Shown in pieces: positions 35,147 to 43,686 of a stretch of 64,000 nt of DNA. The translations under genes were made by a program, and so were the position numbers. The notes under the pieces are model-generated. The model saw nothing but the letters and a program-made list of their open reading frames with translations. It did not search any database and was not told where the DNA came from. The stretch's first letter is position 1. The number at the start of each line of letters is the position of its first letter. Origin of the DNA: Azohydromonas aeria (lineage in GTDB: Bacteria; Pseudomonadota; Gammaproteobacteria; Burkholderiales; Burkholderiaceae_C); contig NZ_VIDQ01000005.1 in NCBI RefSeq assembly GCF_009760915.1, forward strand, positions 62,001-126,000. Direction: 5' to 3'.

Positions 35147-35451
35147 GGGGGAGAAATCGTGCCGGGCGGTACCGGCGCCGGGCTGGCCGGCAGCCGGCGC
35201 GCCGGGGCGCTTCAGCGAAAAACTGCGCAGTATCCCAGCATGCTTCCGGAGTTCAAGGTTCGAAACAGTGCAAAATTCAACCTGGGAATGGGTGCTGAAC
35301 GGCTCCGCGTTCGCGGGAGCGATACCGGCGAGCCCCGTCAGCCCCGTGCCGTCACGTCCGCGCCCGCAGGGCCCGGCACCCTCCGGCGCAGCAGCCCTCC
35401 TGCCGCCGCCGGCCATGGAACAACCCTGACCCATCGAAGGAAACACCGCGC
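35147..35451. other. divergent intergenic region between acyl ligase and acyl carrier protein genes
   Basis: 305 bp shared upstream region of two divergent XrtA operons. On the reverse strand TTGAAC (35256-35251) and GATACT (35234-35229), 16 bp apart, form a possible sigma-70 promoter about 80 bp before the ligase start. For the forward operon only a ribosome-binding site (GAAGGAA) before 35452 is clear. Confidence 0.4.
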
Positions 35452-35703
35452 ATGAACACGCCTCAGCAAGTGCTTGCCCTGCTCGACGAGATGTTGGGCC
35501 TGGGCGGTCGGGCCGCCGCGTTCACGCGCGACACGGCGCTGCTGGGCGCCCTGCCCGAGCTGGACTCGATGGGCGTGGTGGCGCTGCTGGGCGGGCTGGA
35601 GGAGCGCTTCGGTCTGGTGGTGGACGACGACGACATCAGCGGCGACACCTTCGCCACCGTCGGCACGCTGATCGACTTCGTCAGCGCCCGCGTCCCGGCC
35701 TGA
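35452..35703 (+). CDS. acyl carrier protein (exosortase A locus)
   Basis: 83 aa, PP-binding four-helix fold. The phosphopantetheine serine is Ser39 in ELDSMGVVALLGGLEERFG. Acidic helix III region VDDDDIS. GAAGGAA precedes the ATG. It presumably receives the acid activated by the divergent AMP-forming ligase; the two are constant companions in XrtA loci together with hydrolases 1 and 2, which follow here. The loaded group is not known. Confidence 0.88.
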   Translation: MNTPQQVLALLDEMLGLGGRAAAFTRDTALLGALPELDSMGVVALLGGLEERFGLVVDDDDISGDTFATVGTLIDFVSARVPA

Positions 35704-35728
35704 GATCCCCGGGACGAGGCTCTGGCCG

Positions 35729-36568
35729 GTGCTGCGCGTGAAAGCACGACCGTTCTTCCTGGGCAGCGGTGCCGGGCAGCGCTGGGCGTGCTTCCACGAG
35801 GCGCAGAGCGCCGCCCCGCACGCGCTGGTGCTGTACCTGCACCCGCTGGCCGAGGAGATGAACAAGGCGCGCCGCATGGCGGCACTGCAGTCGCGCGCGC
35901 TGGCCGAGGCCGGCTGCGCCGTGCTGCAGCTCGACCTGCACGGCTGCGGCGACAGCGCCGGCGACTTCGCCGACGCGTCGTGGCGCGGCTGGACCGGCGA
36001 CGCGCTGGCCGGCGCGCGCTGGTTGCGCGGGCAACACCCCGGCGCGCCGCTGTGGCTGTGGGGCCTGCGCACGGGCGGCCTGCTGGCCGCCGCGGCGGCG
36101 CGCGAGATCGACGAGCCGTGCAACCTGCTGCTGTGGCAGCCGCCGCCGTCAGGCGAGCTGGCGCTGCGGCAGTTCCTGCGGCTGCGCCTGGCCGCGGCGC
36201 TGGGCGAGGGTTCCTCGGCGGAACTGATGAAGGCGCTGCGCCGCCAGCTGGCCGAGGGCCAGGCGGTGGAGGTGGCGGGCTACGGCCTGTCGCCGGCACT
36301 GGCCGACGGGCTGCAGCAGGCCACGCTGGCGCCGCCGCCGCGCGCCGCGCGGCTGGCCTGGCTGGAGACGGGTGCGCAGGCCGCCCCGGAAGCGGCGCTG
36401 GCGCCCGCGGCGCTGGAGCTGCTGTCGCGCTGGCGCCAGGCCGGCTGGCAGGTGCAGGCCCGGCGCGTGCCGGGCCCGGCCTTCTGGCAGACCGCCGAGG
36501 TCGAGACCGCCCCGGCGCTGCTGCAGGCCACGCTGGACGTGTTCTCGCGCGAGGGCGTGTCCGCATGA
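35729..36568 (+). CDS. alpha/beta hydrolase, exosortase A system-associated hydrolase 2
   Basis: 279 aa from GTG 35729 (a second GTG at 35738 is possible). Alpha/beta-hydrolase features: LVLYLHPLAEEMNKARR near the N-terminus, VLQLDLHGCGDSAGDF, and at the nucleophile position LWGLRTGGLLAA, where the elbow reads GLRTG without the standard Ser. This fits hydrolase 2 of XrtA loci, which usually lies between the acyl carrier protein and hydrolase 1 as here. The role could be release or transfer of the carrier-bound acyl group. It overlaps the linker element copy 2 at its stop. Confidence 0.85.
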   Translation: MLRVKARPFFLGSGAGQRWACFHEAQSAAPHALVLYLHPLAEEMNKARRMAALQSRALAEAGCAVLQLDLHGCGDSAGDFADASWRGWTGDALAGARWLRGQHPGAPLWLWGLRTGGLLAAAAAREIDEPCNLLLWQPPPSGELALRQFLRLRLAAALGEGSSAELMKALRRQLAEGQAVEVAGYGLSPALADGLQQATLAPPPRAARLAWLETGAQAAPEAALAPAALELLSRWRQAGWQVQARRVPGPAFWQTAEVETAPALLQATLDVFSREGVSA

Positions 36569-36648
36569 GTGCCCCCGCACGGCCGCTGCGAAGGGGGCGC
36601 TCCGTCCCGCTCGGCGGGACCGCGCGCAGCGCGAGGGTGCACCCATGA
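36565..36648 (+). repeat. 84-nt coupled linker element, copy 2 (27-codon mini-ORF plus hairpin)
   Basis: Second copy of the element at 3346-3429, here between XrtA hydrolase 2 and hydrolase 1. Same 84-nt length, same ATGA overlaps at both ends, same reading frame. The 7-bp stem is at 36604-36620 (GTCCCGC, TCG, GCGGGAC). Relative to copy 1 one base pair of the stem has changed on both sides (C-G to G-C), keeping the pairing. Confidence 0.7.
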
Positions 36649-37571
36649 GCTGGACCGAGCAGGCGCTGGGCTTCGATTGCCTGGGCCACCAGTTGCTGGG
36701 CGTGCTGGCTGAGCCCGCGCCGGCCCCGCTGCCGGGCGACGTCGGCGTCGTCATCGTCGTGGGCGGGCCGCAGTACCGCGCCGGCAGCCACCGCCTGTTC
36801 GTCAAGCTCGCGCGCGCGCTGGCGCAGGCCGGCGTGCCCGCGCTGCGCTTCGACGTGCGCGGCATGGGCGACAGCGAGGGCGACTTCCCCGGCTTCGAGC
36901 GCCTCACCCCGGACATCGGCGCGGCCATCGCGGCACTGCAGTCGCGCCGGCCCGAGGTGCGCCGCGTGCTGCTGTGGGGCCTGTGCGACGGCGCGTCCGC
37001 CGCGCTGCTGTACCTGCACGACACGCGCGACGCCCGCGTGCACGGCCTGTGCCTGCTCAACCCCTGGGTACGCTCGCCGCAGGCGCAGGCGCGCACCAAC
37101 GTCAAGCACTACTACGCGCAGCGGCTGCTGGAGCCCGACTTCTGGCGCCGGCTGCTGGGCGGGCGCATCGGCGCGCAGGCACTGCGCGGCCTGGCCGCCA
37201 ACCTGGCGCTGGCCTGGGGCGGCCGCCGTGGCGGCGCGGATTCCAGCGCCGCCAACGACGGCTTCCAGCAGCGCATGGCGCGGGCCTGGAACGGCTTCGG
37301 CGGCGAGCTGCTGCTGCTGCTCAGCGGCGACGACTACACCGCCAAGGAATTTCTGGAGCACTGCGCCGGCGACGCGCAATGGCGCGCGGCGCTGCGACAC
37401 GCACGGCTGCAGCGCGCCACGCTGCCCCGGGCCGACCACACCTTCTCCGGCACCGCCGCCACGGCCTGGGTGCTGGAGCGCACGCTGGCGTGGGCGCAAG
37501 GCCCGCTGGCGCGCGCCCCGGCGGCCACGACGCGCCCGGCCGGCAGCACGGGCCCGGTCCCATGCGCATGA
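36645..37571 (+). CDS. alpha/beta hydrolase, exosortase A system-associated hydrolase 1
   Basis: 308 aa. VVIVVGGPQYRAGSHRLFVK near the N-terminus, ALRFDVRGMGDSEGDFPGFE, and the nucleophile elbow LLWGLCDGASAALLY, in which Cys (GLCDG) replaces the usual Ser; this elbow is typical of hydrolase 1 of XrtA loci. The C-terminal His lies in RADHTFSG. A cysteine hydrolase or acyl/aminoacyl transferase acting on the carrier-bound group is plausible. It starts within the stop of the linker element. Confidence 0.87.
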   Translation: MSWTEQALGFDCLGHQLLGVLAEPAPAPLPGDVGVVIVVGGPQYRAGSHRLFVKLARALAQAGVPALRFDVRGMGDSEGDFPGFERLTPDIGAAIAALQSRRPEVRRVLLWGLCDGASAALLYLHDTRDARVHGLCLLNPWVRSPQAQARTNVKHYYAQRLLEPDFWRRLLGGRIGAQALRGLAANLALAWGGRRGGADSSAANDGFQQRMARAWNGFGGELLLLLSGDDYTAKEFLEHCAGDAQWRAALRHARLQRATLPRADHTFSGTAATAWVLERTLAWAQGPLARAPAATTRPAGSTGPVPCA

Positions 37572-37740
37572 ACCCCTTTCACATCCCTGCCGCACAGTCC
37601 CGCTGCGCCGCGCCCGGCCCCCACCGGGCGCAGGCCCTTCACGCCATGTCCATGTCCCTGAGCACCCTGAGCGACTTACCGCAGCGGTTCGCACCGCGCA
37701 CGCCGACACCGACGCCGGCACGACCCGAGGGCACCTGCCG

Positions 37741-39024
37741 ATGAAGCGCGTGCTGATGGTGGCGTTCCACTTCCCACCCTTCTCCGTCAGCAGCGGCGTG
37801 CAGCGCACGCTGCGCTTCGTGCAGCACCTGCCGCGCTGCGGCTGGGAGCCGCTGGTGCTGAGCGCCTCGCCGCTGGCCTACGGCGCCCAGGCCAGCGAGC
37901 ACCTGACGAAGGAAATTCCGGCCGCAACCGTCGTGCGCCGCGCCTTCGCGCTCGACTCCTCGCGCCACCTGGCGCTGTTCGGCCGCTACGCGGGCATCAC
38001 CGCGCGGCCCGACCGCTACATGAGCTGGTACTTCGACGCCGTGCGCGTGGGCATGCGCATGATCCGCGAGTACCGGCCCGACGTGATCTGGACCACCCAT
38101 CCGATCCCCACGGCGCACCGCATCGGCGCGGCGCTGCAGCGCCGCAGCGGCCTGCCCTGGGTGGCCGACTTCCGCGACCCGATGGTGCAGGACGGCTACC
38201 CCGAGAACGCCGCCATGCGGGGGCTGTGGCAGCACATCGAGCGCAACGTGATCGCGCAGGCTTCGGCCTGCGTGTTCACCACGCCCAGCGCCGCGCGGCT
38301 GTACCGCGATCGCTACCCGCAGGCCGCCGACCGCATGAGCGTGCTGGAGAACGGCTTCGACGAGGAGAGCTTCGTCGCGGCCGAGCAGGCCGAGGGCTTC
38401 GACGCCGCCGAGCCGCTGCAGCCGGGCACGCCTGTGCTGCTGCACAGCGGCATCGTGTATCCCGACCTGCGCGACCCGACGCAGCTCTTCGTCGCGCTGG
38501 AGCGGCTGCAGCGCGACGGCCGCATCCGCCCCGGCGACTTCAAGCTGCGCTTCCGTGCCGCGATCCACGAGGACCTGCTGCGCAACCTCGGCCGCAAGCA
38601 CGGCGTCGAGCCCTTCATCGAGATCCTGCCGCACGTGCCGTACCGCGCGGCGATGCAGGAGATGCTGCGCGCCGATGGGCTGCTGATCCTGCAGGGCAGC
38701 AACTGCAACGGCCAAGTGCCGGCCAAGATCTACGAGTACTTCCGCGCCGGGCGGCCCGTCGTGGCGCTGACCGACCCGGCAGGCGACACCGCCGCGGTGC
38801 TGCAGCGCGTCGGCGTGCAGACCGTGGCGCGGCTCGACGACGCGGCCGACATCGCCGCGCTGCTGCTGCGCGTGCTCGACGGGCTGCGCGGCGGCACGCC
38901 CGTGGGTGGGGTGGCGAGCTCGGTGCACGAGCACTCGCGCCGCGGGCGCGCGGCGTTGCTGGCGCAACTGCTGGAATCGCTGGCCGTGACCCAGGCCCGG
39001 CCCGCACTGACCGGCAACGGCTGA
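37741..39024 (+). CDS. glycosyltransferase (GT4-like)
   Basis: 427 aa, GT-B fold. N-terminal LMVAFHFPPFSVSSGVQRTL, a middle WVADFRDPM (also common in capsular GTs), and in the nucleotide-sugar domain VPAKIYEYFRAGRPVVALTD, where the Glu of the E-x7-E type region is visible. Cytoplasmic transfer of a sugar to the lipid-linked repeat unit is expected. 169 nt without a gene separate it from hydrolase 1; that gap holds nothing recognisable. ATG 37741 follows CACCTGCCG, so the Shine-Dalgarno is weak. Confidence 0.85.
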   Translation: MKRVLMVAFHFPPFSVSSGVQRTLRFVQHLPRCGWEPLVLSASPLAYGAQASEHLTKEIPAATVVRRAFALDSSRHLALFGRYAGITARPDRYMSWYFDAVRVGMRMIREYRPDVIWTTHPIPTAHRIGAALQRRSGLPWVADFRDPMVQDGYPENAAMRGLWQHIERNVIAQASACVFTTPSAARLYRDRYPQAADRMSVLENGFDEESFVAAEQAEGFDAAEPLQPGTPVLLHSGIVYPDLRDPTQLFVALERLQRDGRIRPGDFKLRFRAAIHEDLLRNLGRKHGVEPFIEILPHVPYRAAMQEMLRADGLLILQGSNCNGQVPAKIYEYFRAGRPVVALTDPAGDTAAVLQRVGVQTVARLDDAADIAALLLRVLDGLRGGTPVGGVASSVHEHSRRGRAALLAQLLESLAVTQARPALTGNG

Positions 39025-39119
39025 GCGGCCTGCCCCGCACGCTGCGGCCTCGCGCCATGCCACCGGTTGCCGCGCGCAACCTCCCTTCGTCGGGCGCAGT
39101 CACGGCCCGACCTACCTTG

Positions 39120-39152
39120 GGCCGCCCCGGACCGGGGCGGCCGTCCGGACGG
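39120..39152. other. double palindrome in front of the flippase gene
   Basis: GGCCGCCCCGG A CCGGGGCGGCC (39120-39142) and the perfect palindrome CCGTCCGGACGG (39141-39152) overlap by two bases. They lie between the glycosyltransferase and the flippase. They would form strong RNA hairpins just before the flippase start: an attenuator, processing site or terminator without T tract. Confidence 0.5.
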
Positions 39153-39202
39153 CCGACCACGAGAGCAGAAGCATTACTAAGGGCGCGATCAGCACGGTCG
39201 CG

Positions 39203-40654
39203 ATGCGCTGGATCGACCGCGCCATCGGCGTCGTCAGCACGCTGGTGCTGGCGCGGCTGCTGGTGCCCGACGACTTCGGCATCGTGGCCATGGCATCGCT
39301 GGTGGTCGCCTTCGTCGACACCGTCTTCGACATCGGCGTCAACGTCGCGCTGGTCCAGCGCAAGAACCCCAGCCAAGCTTACTACAACACGGCCTGGACC
39401 ATGCGCATCCTGCAGGCCTGCTGCGTGGCCACGCTGCTGGCCGTCGTCGCGCCCTTTGCCGCCGACTACTACCGCGACCCGCGCGTGACGGCGGCCATCT
39501 GGATGATGGCCTCCTCGGTGCTGATCCTGGCCTGCGAGAACATCGGCATCGTCAGCTTCCAGAAGGAGCTGAACTTCGCCGCCGAAGCGCGCTTCCTGCT
39601 GTTCAAGCGCCTGGTGGGCTTCACCGTCACGATCGTGCTGACGCTGATCCTGCGCGACTACTGGGGCATGCTCTTCGGCGCGCTGTGCGGCCGGCTCATC
39701 GGCACGCTGCGCAGCTACCAGGTGCACCCGATGCGCCCGCGCTTCGCGCTCAGCGAGTTCCGCGACATCTTCTCGATCTCGGTGTGGCTCATGGTCAAGA
39801 ACATCAGCCAGTACCTGGACCGCAACCTGCACGTCGTGGTGGTCGGCGGTGTGAGCAAGACCGCCGTCACCGGCGGCTACACGCTGGCCAACGAGGTCTC
39901 CGACATCCCCGGCACCGACCTGCTCGCCCCGATCAACCGGGTGCTGTTCCCGGTCTTCGTACGCGCCCGCGACGACCTGCGCGAGCTGACCCGGCTGCTG
40001 GTGCAGGCCCAGAGCGTGCAAGTAGCCATCGTCTTCCCGATCTGCATCGGCTTCGTGATGACCGCGGCCGATGTGGTGCCGCTGGCGCTGGGCGCGAAGT
40101 GGACGTTCATCGTGCCCTTCATCCAGGTGCTGGCGCTGTCGAACATCATCCTGTCGATCAACAGCAGCGCCAACTACGTGCTCACCGTGATCGGCAAGGT
40201 TCGGCTGCTGGCGGTGAGCAGCTGGACCCAGATCGGCGTGTTCTGCATCGGGCTGCTGCTGTTCCATTCGCAGCTGGAGGCGCAGCTGGTGGCGCAGATC
40301 CGGCTGGTGGCGATCGTGCTGACCTTCGGCGTGTCCTTCTACATCCTGCTCAAGCACCTGCCCACGATGTCCGTGGGCCTGCTGCTCAAGGGCGTCGCAC
40401 GCCCGACGCTGGGCTGCGCCGCGATGGCGCTGGCGCTGTCCGCGACGGGCCGCCTGGCGCTGCCGCCGTGGCCGATGCTGGCGCTGAAGGTGGCCGTCGG
40501 CGGCGTCGTGTACTGCGGCGTCGTGTGGCTGCTGTGGCTGGCCGTGGGCCGCCCCGAGGGCGCCGAGTCCTACGTGCTGAGCAAGATCCGCCGCCGCAAG
40601 CCGCACGCGGCAGCAGCCGCCACCGGCAAGGCGGGCGGCGCCGCCGCGGATTGA
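39203..40654 (+). CDS. polysaccharide flippase (Wzx/oligosaccharide flippase family); true start probably upstream
   Basis: 483 aa from the first standard start, ATG 39203, with 10-12 membrane segments (for example IGVVSTLVLARLLVPDDFGI at the N-terminus, WMMASSVLILA, FPICIGFVMTAADVVPLALG). It flips lipid-linked repeat units across the inner membrane. The family's N-terminal amphipathic start lies upstream: in the same frame residues SITKGAISTVA directly precede the called Met, but no ATG, GTG or TTG is available there. An ATT at 39173 could serve (T-K-G-A-I after it). It follows the double palindrome. Confidence 0.83.
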   Translation: MRWIDRAIGVVSTLVLARLLVPDDFGIVAMASLVVAFVDTVFDIGVNVALVQRKNPSQAYYNTAWTMRILQACCVATLLAVVAPFAADYYRDPRVTAAIWMMASSVLILACENIGIVSFQKELNFAAEARFLLFKRLVGFTVTIVLTLILRDYWGMLFGALCGRLIGTLRSYQVHPMRPRFALSEFRDIFSISVWLMVKNISQYLDRNLHVVVVGGVSKTAVTGGYTLANEVSDIPGTDLLAPINRVLFPVFVRARDDLRELTRLLVQAQSVQVAIVFPICIGFVMTAADVVPLALGAKWTFIVPFIQVLALSNIILSINSSANYVLTVIGKVRLLAVSSWTQIGVFCIGLLLFHSQLEAQLVAQIRLVAIVLTFGVSFYILLKHLPTMSVGLLLKGVARPTLGCAAMALALSATGRLALPPWPMLALKVAVGGVVYCGVVWLLWLAVGRPEGAESYVLSKIRRRKPHAAAAATGKAGGAAAD

Positions 40655-40836
40655 GCATCGAGCCCCGGCGCTGGTGCCGGGCTGAAGCACGATTTGCTCC
40701 AGCCGGAGCAGGCCGCCGGAGTGGGTCCGAAACCGGCCTGAAGCACCGGATCGCCATGCCCGCGCAGGCGCACTGCTGTCCGGGGAAAGTGGACTACGCC
40801 CGGCATCCCGACAGCACGGGCTCCCGCCTACCATTT

Positions 40837-40864
40837 CGTCATTTCGGCTTGCGCCGGAATGACG
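40837..40864 (+). repeat. GTCATYCCGGC-type hairpin repeat
   Basis: CGTCATTTCGGC TTGC GCCGGAATGACG: 12-bp stem with one G-T pair, same core as the repeats at 11601 and 11698. Confidence 0.65.
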
Positions 40865-41114
40865 GATCGGGGTGCGGGCGGCTCGTGCCTGCAGGCACCG
40901 GCAGTTGCCCACTTCTCCTTGGACAGCCGTGCGCGAAGGCAAGCATCCATGGCAAGCCCGGGGGCGGACCGGAGTTCGTGAACACCCGCCTGCGCAGGCG
41001 TGACAGGCAGCTTCAGTGAGCAGGCAAGACGGGCGTCGTTCCCGCCGGGTGCAACCCTCGGAAGGCAGGACGCACGCATATCGAGGCGCAGCCACTTGCA
41101 TCGCCCAAAAGGCA

Positions 41115-41141
41115 AACGCCCGGTGCGGCGCACCGGGCGTT
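41115..41141 (-). terminator. rho-independent terminator of the lipoprotein gene
   Basis: AACGCCCGGTGC, 3-nt loop, GCACCGGGCGTT: a perfect 12-bp stem. On the reverse strand it is followed by TTTGCCTTTT. It lies about 80 nt after the stop at 41219. Confidence 0.75.
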
Positions 41142-41174
41142 GTTCGGGGCCGGGGCAGTCCCGGCCGGTTCGGC

Positions 41175-41204
41175 CGTCCCAGGATGCCAAGGCATCCCGG
41201 GACG
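41175..41204 (-). terminator. second hairpin after the lipoprotein gene
   Basis: CGTCCC, mismatch, GGATGCC AA GGCATCC, mismatch, GGGACG: a 13-bp stem with one mismatch, 15 nt after the stop and before the terminator at 41115. Probably an RNA-stabilising or pause hairpin. Confidence 0.5.
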
Positions 41205-41218
41205 GCTCATGGGCGCTT

Positions 41219-43378
41219 TCAGCGGCCGGTGGGCGTCATGCTCGGCGCAGCCGAGGCGGCCTGCGCGGGGCGCGGATACACGCTCCACACCGGGTTGTCG
41301 TTGAAGCTTTTGACCAGCGTCGGGTAGGTCGAGGACGACGCCATCCGCTGCCAGGCCAGCGCGGCCCCTTCGGCACCCTGCTCGACCGCATACGTTAGCG
41401 CCGGCGTGAGCGTGCCCCAGTAAGCCGTGGCGATGCCGGGGTAACCCACCATCATCGCGCCGCCCATCTCGCCCGACATGGGAATGTTCATCGCGCGCGC
41501 CACCTCGCCCCAGGACTGGTACCACGGCCCGGTGCCGCCGACCCAGTCGGCCTTGAGCGAAGGCGCGTAGTTGACGGTGTACTGCGCGGCGTAGGGCCAG
41601 GCGAACTCGTTGGCGCCGCTGCCGCCCAGGCGGCCGACGACGGAGCGGAACTTCCAGCGGTTGAACTCTTCGAGCTTGGGCTGCAGTGCTGCGTCGTAGA
41701 CCTGCAGGTCGCGCAGGTAGCCGAAGGCGGCGGTGACGAAGTCCTCCATCCAGATCGCGCTGGTCCACGGGTCGCTAGTGGTGTAGCTGCTGTAGGGCCG
41801 CACCAGGCCCAGCGGGTTGGCCGGCTTGACGATGTACGTGGTGTGGTACTCCTCGATGTTGGCGTTGATGCTGGCCACGAACTCGTTGCGCAGCCCATCG
41901 CCGTCGGGAGTGATGGTGGCGGCCTGCGCCAGGGAGCGCAGCGCCCAGCCCGCGCCGCGCGTGGTCAGCGCGCCGGTCCAGGGCTGCAGGATGCCCTTGC
42001 TACCTTGCCGGATGTTGTCGGCCTGCTTAAGGTAGTTAGCCGTGGCAACGAACTGGTTCTCTTCCAGGAAGTAGTTCCAGCCGCTGACCAGGTAGGCCAT
42101 GTAGCCCATCGAGGGATGGTGCGACGCGGCATAGCGTGGCGGGACGGCGCCCGAGGTGGCCGGCGTGTATTGCGACTTGGACGAGCCGCCACTGTCGGAG
42201 ACGCCGGAGCCGGCGCGCATGGCCAGGTACGGGTACTTCGAGAACGCCAGCGGGCGCTGTGTCGTCTCGTCGCGGTAGTGGATGCCGTAGCGGCCGGCGG
42301 CATAGGCGCTGATGATCATGCCGCGCCAGGCGCGCACGTCGCCGCCGGTGGTGAGGTAGGCCGTGTCCCACTCCGGCAGCAGGCCGATGGTGGGGTGGTA
42401 GCCGGGCTGGCCCATTTCCGGTGGGTAGAAGCCCTGCATCAGCGGCGTGTAGCTCGTGGGCAGGCGGCTGTAGAGCGAGCTGGTGGCGGCCGGCACAGCG
42501 CTGTAGCCGGGCACCAAGCGCGTGGACGAGAAGTAGGCCGCGTCATGGCGGGGCGCGACCTGCGGGTCGGTGCCGAGCCAGTGGGTCAGCGTGGTGCCGC
42601 TGGCCAGCACCGCGCGCTGGTGGTTGAGCAGCGTCAGCGGCTGCGAGAAACGCTGGCGGCCGCCGAGCGTGAAGACGGCGGTGCCGGCCTTGCTGGTGGG
42701 CCCGGCCACGTTGAGGTAGCCGTTCTCGATCCACGGCAGCACCTCGACCTGGCCGCCCTTGTACGCGCGCACCTCCAGCCAGGCCACGAGGTGCGGATCG
42801 GCGCCGATGGGCTTGCGGTAGGTCCAGGCGCTCATCTGCGGGCCCGACACCACCTGCTGCACGGGCCGGTCCCAGTCGCCGGCGGACCAGTTTACGGTGC
42901 CGAAGGAGGCGAACTGCACGCTGGCCGTGGGATTAGCCGCCTTGAGGTTGGCCAGGCTGATGGGCGCAACCACGGTCGCGGGCGCGGGCGCCACGCCCAA
43001 GCCGATGCTGCGGTAGCTGCCCGCGGTCAGGCTGGTGCGCCCGGAGACGAGCGCGAACTTGGCACTGCCGTCGGGCCAGCGGTTCTTGACCACGAACTGC
43101 AGTTCCGGCACGTCGGCCGCCACGAGCACCGACCCTGCGGGCACCTGGCCCTGGCGCAGCGGCTGGCCGGCGGTGAAAGGCACCAGCGAGCCGCCGACGG
43201 CGCTGTTCACGCCCAGCGTGAACAGTGGCGTCGCGGTGGTGGCCAGGGCGGTGGCCTGCTCCCTCGTCGTGATGGCGTTGGCCAGTTCGCCACCGCCGCC
43301 GCAGCCAGCTAGCAGCGTCGATGCGGCCAGGAGCGCCAGGGTGCCCGACGCATTGAATTGTCGATTCGAACTCATCAT
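41219..43378 (-). CDS. large lipoprotein with RIFT-barrel-like domain, candidate polysaccharide-active enzyme
   Basis: 719 aa. Lipoprotein signal peptide with LAGC (Cys26), then GGGGE. Residues about 50-170 (TLGVNSAVGGSLVPFTAGQP, LRQGQVPAGS, WPDGSAKFALVSG) resemble the N-terminal RIFT-barrel domain of PcRGLX/YetA-type exo-acting lyases. The rest is aromatic-rich (GYHPTIGLLPEWDTAYL, WMEDFVTAAFGYLRDL), as in alpha/alpha-barrel glycan-active enzymes. Placement in the polysaccharide locus suggests an outer-membrane enzyme acting on the polymer. It starts with two Met codons (43378 or 43375) and has its own terminators. Substrate unknown. Confidence 0.65.
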   Translation of the reverse strand: MMSSNRQFNASGTLALLAASTLLAGCGGGGELANAITTREQATALATTATPLFTLGVNSAVGGSLVPFTAGQPLRQGQVPAGSVLVAADVPELQFVVKNRWPDGSAKFALVSGRTSLTAGSYRSIGLGVAPAPATVVAPISLANLKAANPTASVQFASFGTVNWSAGDWDRPVQQVVSGPQMSAWTYRKPIGADPHLVAWLEVRAYKGGQVEVLPWIENGYLNVAGPTSKAGTAVFTLGGRQRFSQPLTLLNHQRAVLASGTTLTHWLGTDPQVAPRHDAAYFSSTRLVPGYSAVPAATSSLYSRLPTSYTPLMQGFYPPEMGQPGYHPTIGLLPEWDTAYLTTGGDVRAWRGMIISAYAAGRYGIHYRDETTQRPLAFSKYPYLAMRAGSGVSDSGGSSKSQYTPATSGAVPPRYAASHHPSMGYMAYLVSGWNYFLEENQFVATANYLKQADNIRQGSKGILQPWTGALTTRGAGWALRSLAQAATITPDGDGLRNEFVASINANIEEYHTTYIVKPANPLGLVRPYSSYTTSDPWTSAIWMEDFVTAAFGYLRDLQVYDAALQPKLEEFNRWKFRSVVGRLGGSGANEFAWPYAAQYTVNYAPSLKADWVGGTGPWYQSWGEVARAMNIPMSGEMGGAMMVGYPGIATAYWGTLTPALTYAVEQGAEGAALAWQRMASSSTYPTLVKSFNDNPVWSVYPRPAQAASAAPSMTPTGR

Positions 43379-43686
43379 GTCTCGCAGGTGGGGCCCGCGG
43401 CCTTGCAGGCCGCCGCCGTGGCGGCGGCGCCCAAGGCGTCACGGAAAATGGTTGCCAAGCTAACCGCAGACATGTGCCGTATCGCGCGCCGGTGAAGCGG
43501 CTGCTGCACCGGCGAGGCATGCCTGTTGGCCATGCCCCCTGTTCGGCCCGGAGCCGGACCCTATTGACGGACGGCTCTGTAAATCATTGTTGCGATCCGT
43601 AATACGGGTGCCGGTGGACCGAAGGGTCCTTCAGCGCAGTAGCAGCCGGAGTATTCCCGGCACAGGCGGCGCACGAAGGCCAGTCC
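43379..43686. other. 308-bp region upstream of the lipoprotein gene with exclusive hairpins
   Basis: Contains GCCGCCGCC GT GGCGGCGGC (43409-43428) and GCGGCC TTGCA GGCCGC (43397-43413), which share five bases, so only one can form at a time in the leader RNA of the reverse-strand gene at 43378. No gene and no firm promoter seen in the rest. Confidence 0.5.

Larger units (their letters stand above)
40655..41218. other. 564-bp gene-free region with hairpins between convergent blocks
   Basis: Between the flippase and the convergent lipoprotein gene. It holds the repeat at 40837, a short palindrome CGCCTGCGCAGGCG near 40987, and the two terminator-like stems 41115-41141 and 41175-41204. Forward and reverse frames across it have no RBS or protein-like content; no gene is called. 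Confidence 0.6.

Noticed and set aside
39025..39202. Insertion-sequence end suggested by the two palindromes
   Set aside because: No transposase remnant and no matching partner repeat; more likely RNA hairpins in front of the flippase gene.
40655..41218. Genes or IS remnant in the 564-bp gap
   Set aside because: Frames on both strands lack RBS and protein-like composition; content is explained by hairpins and terminators.
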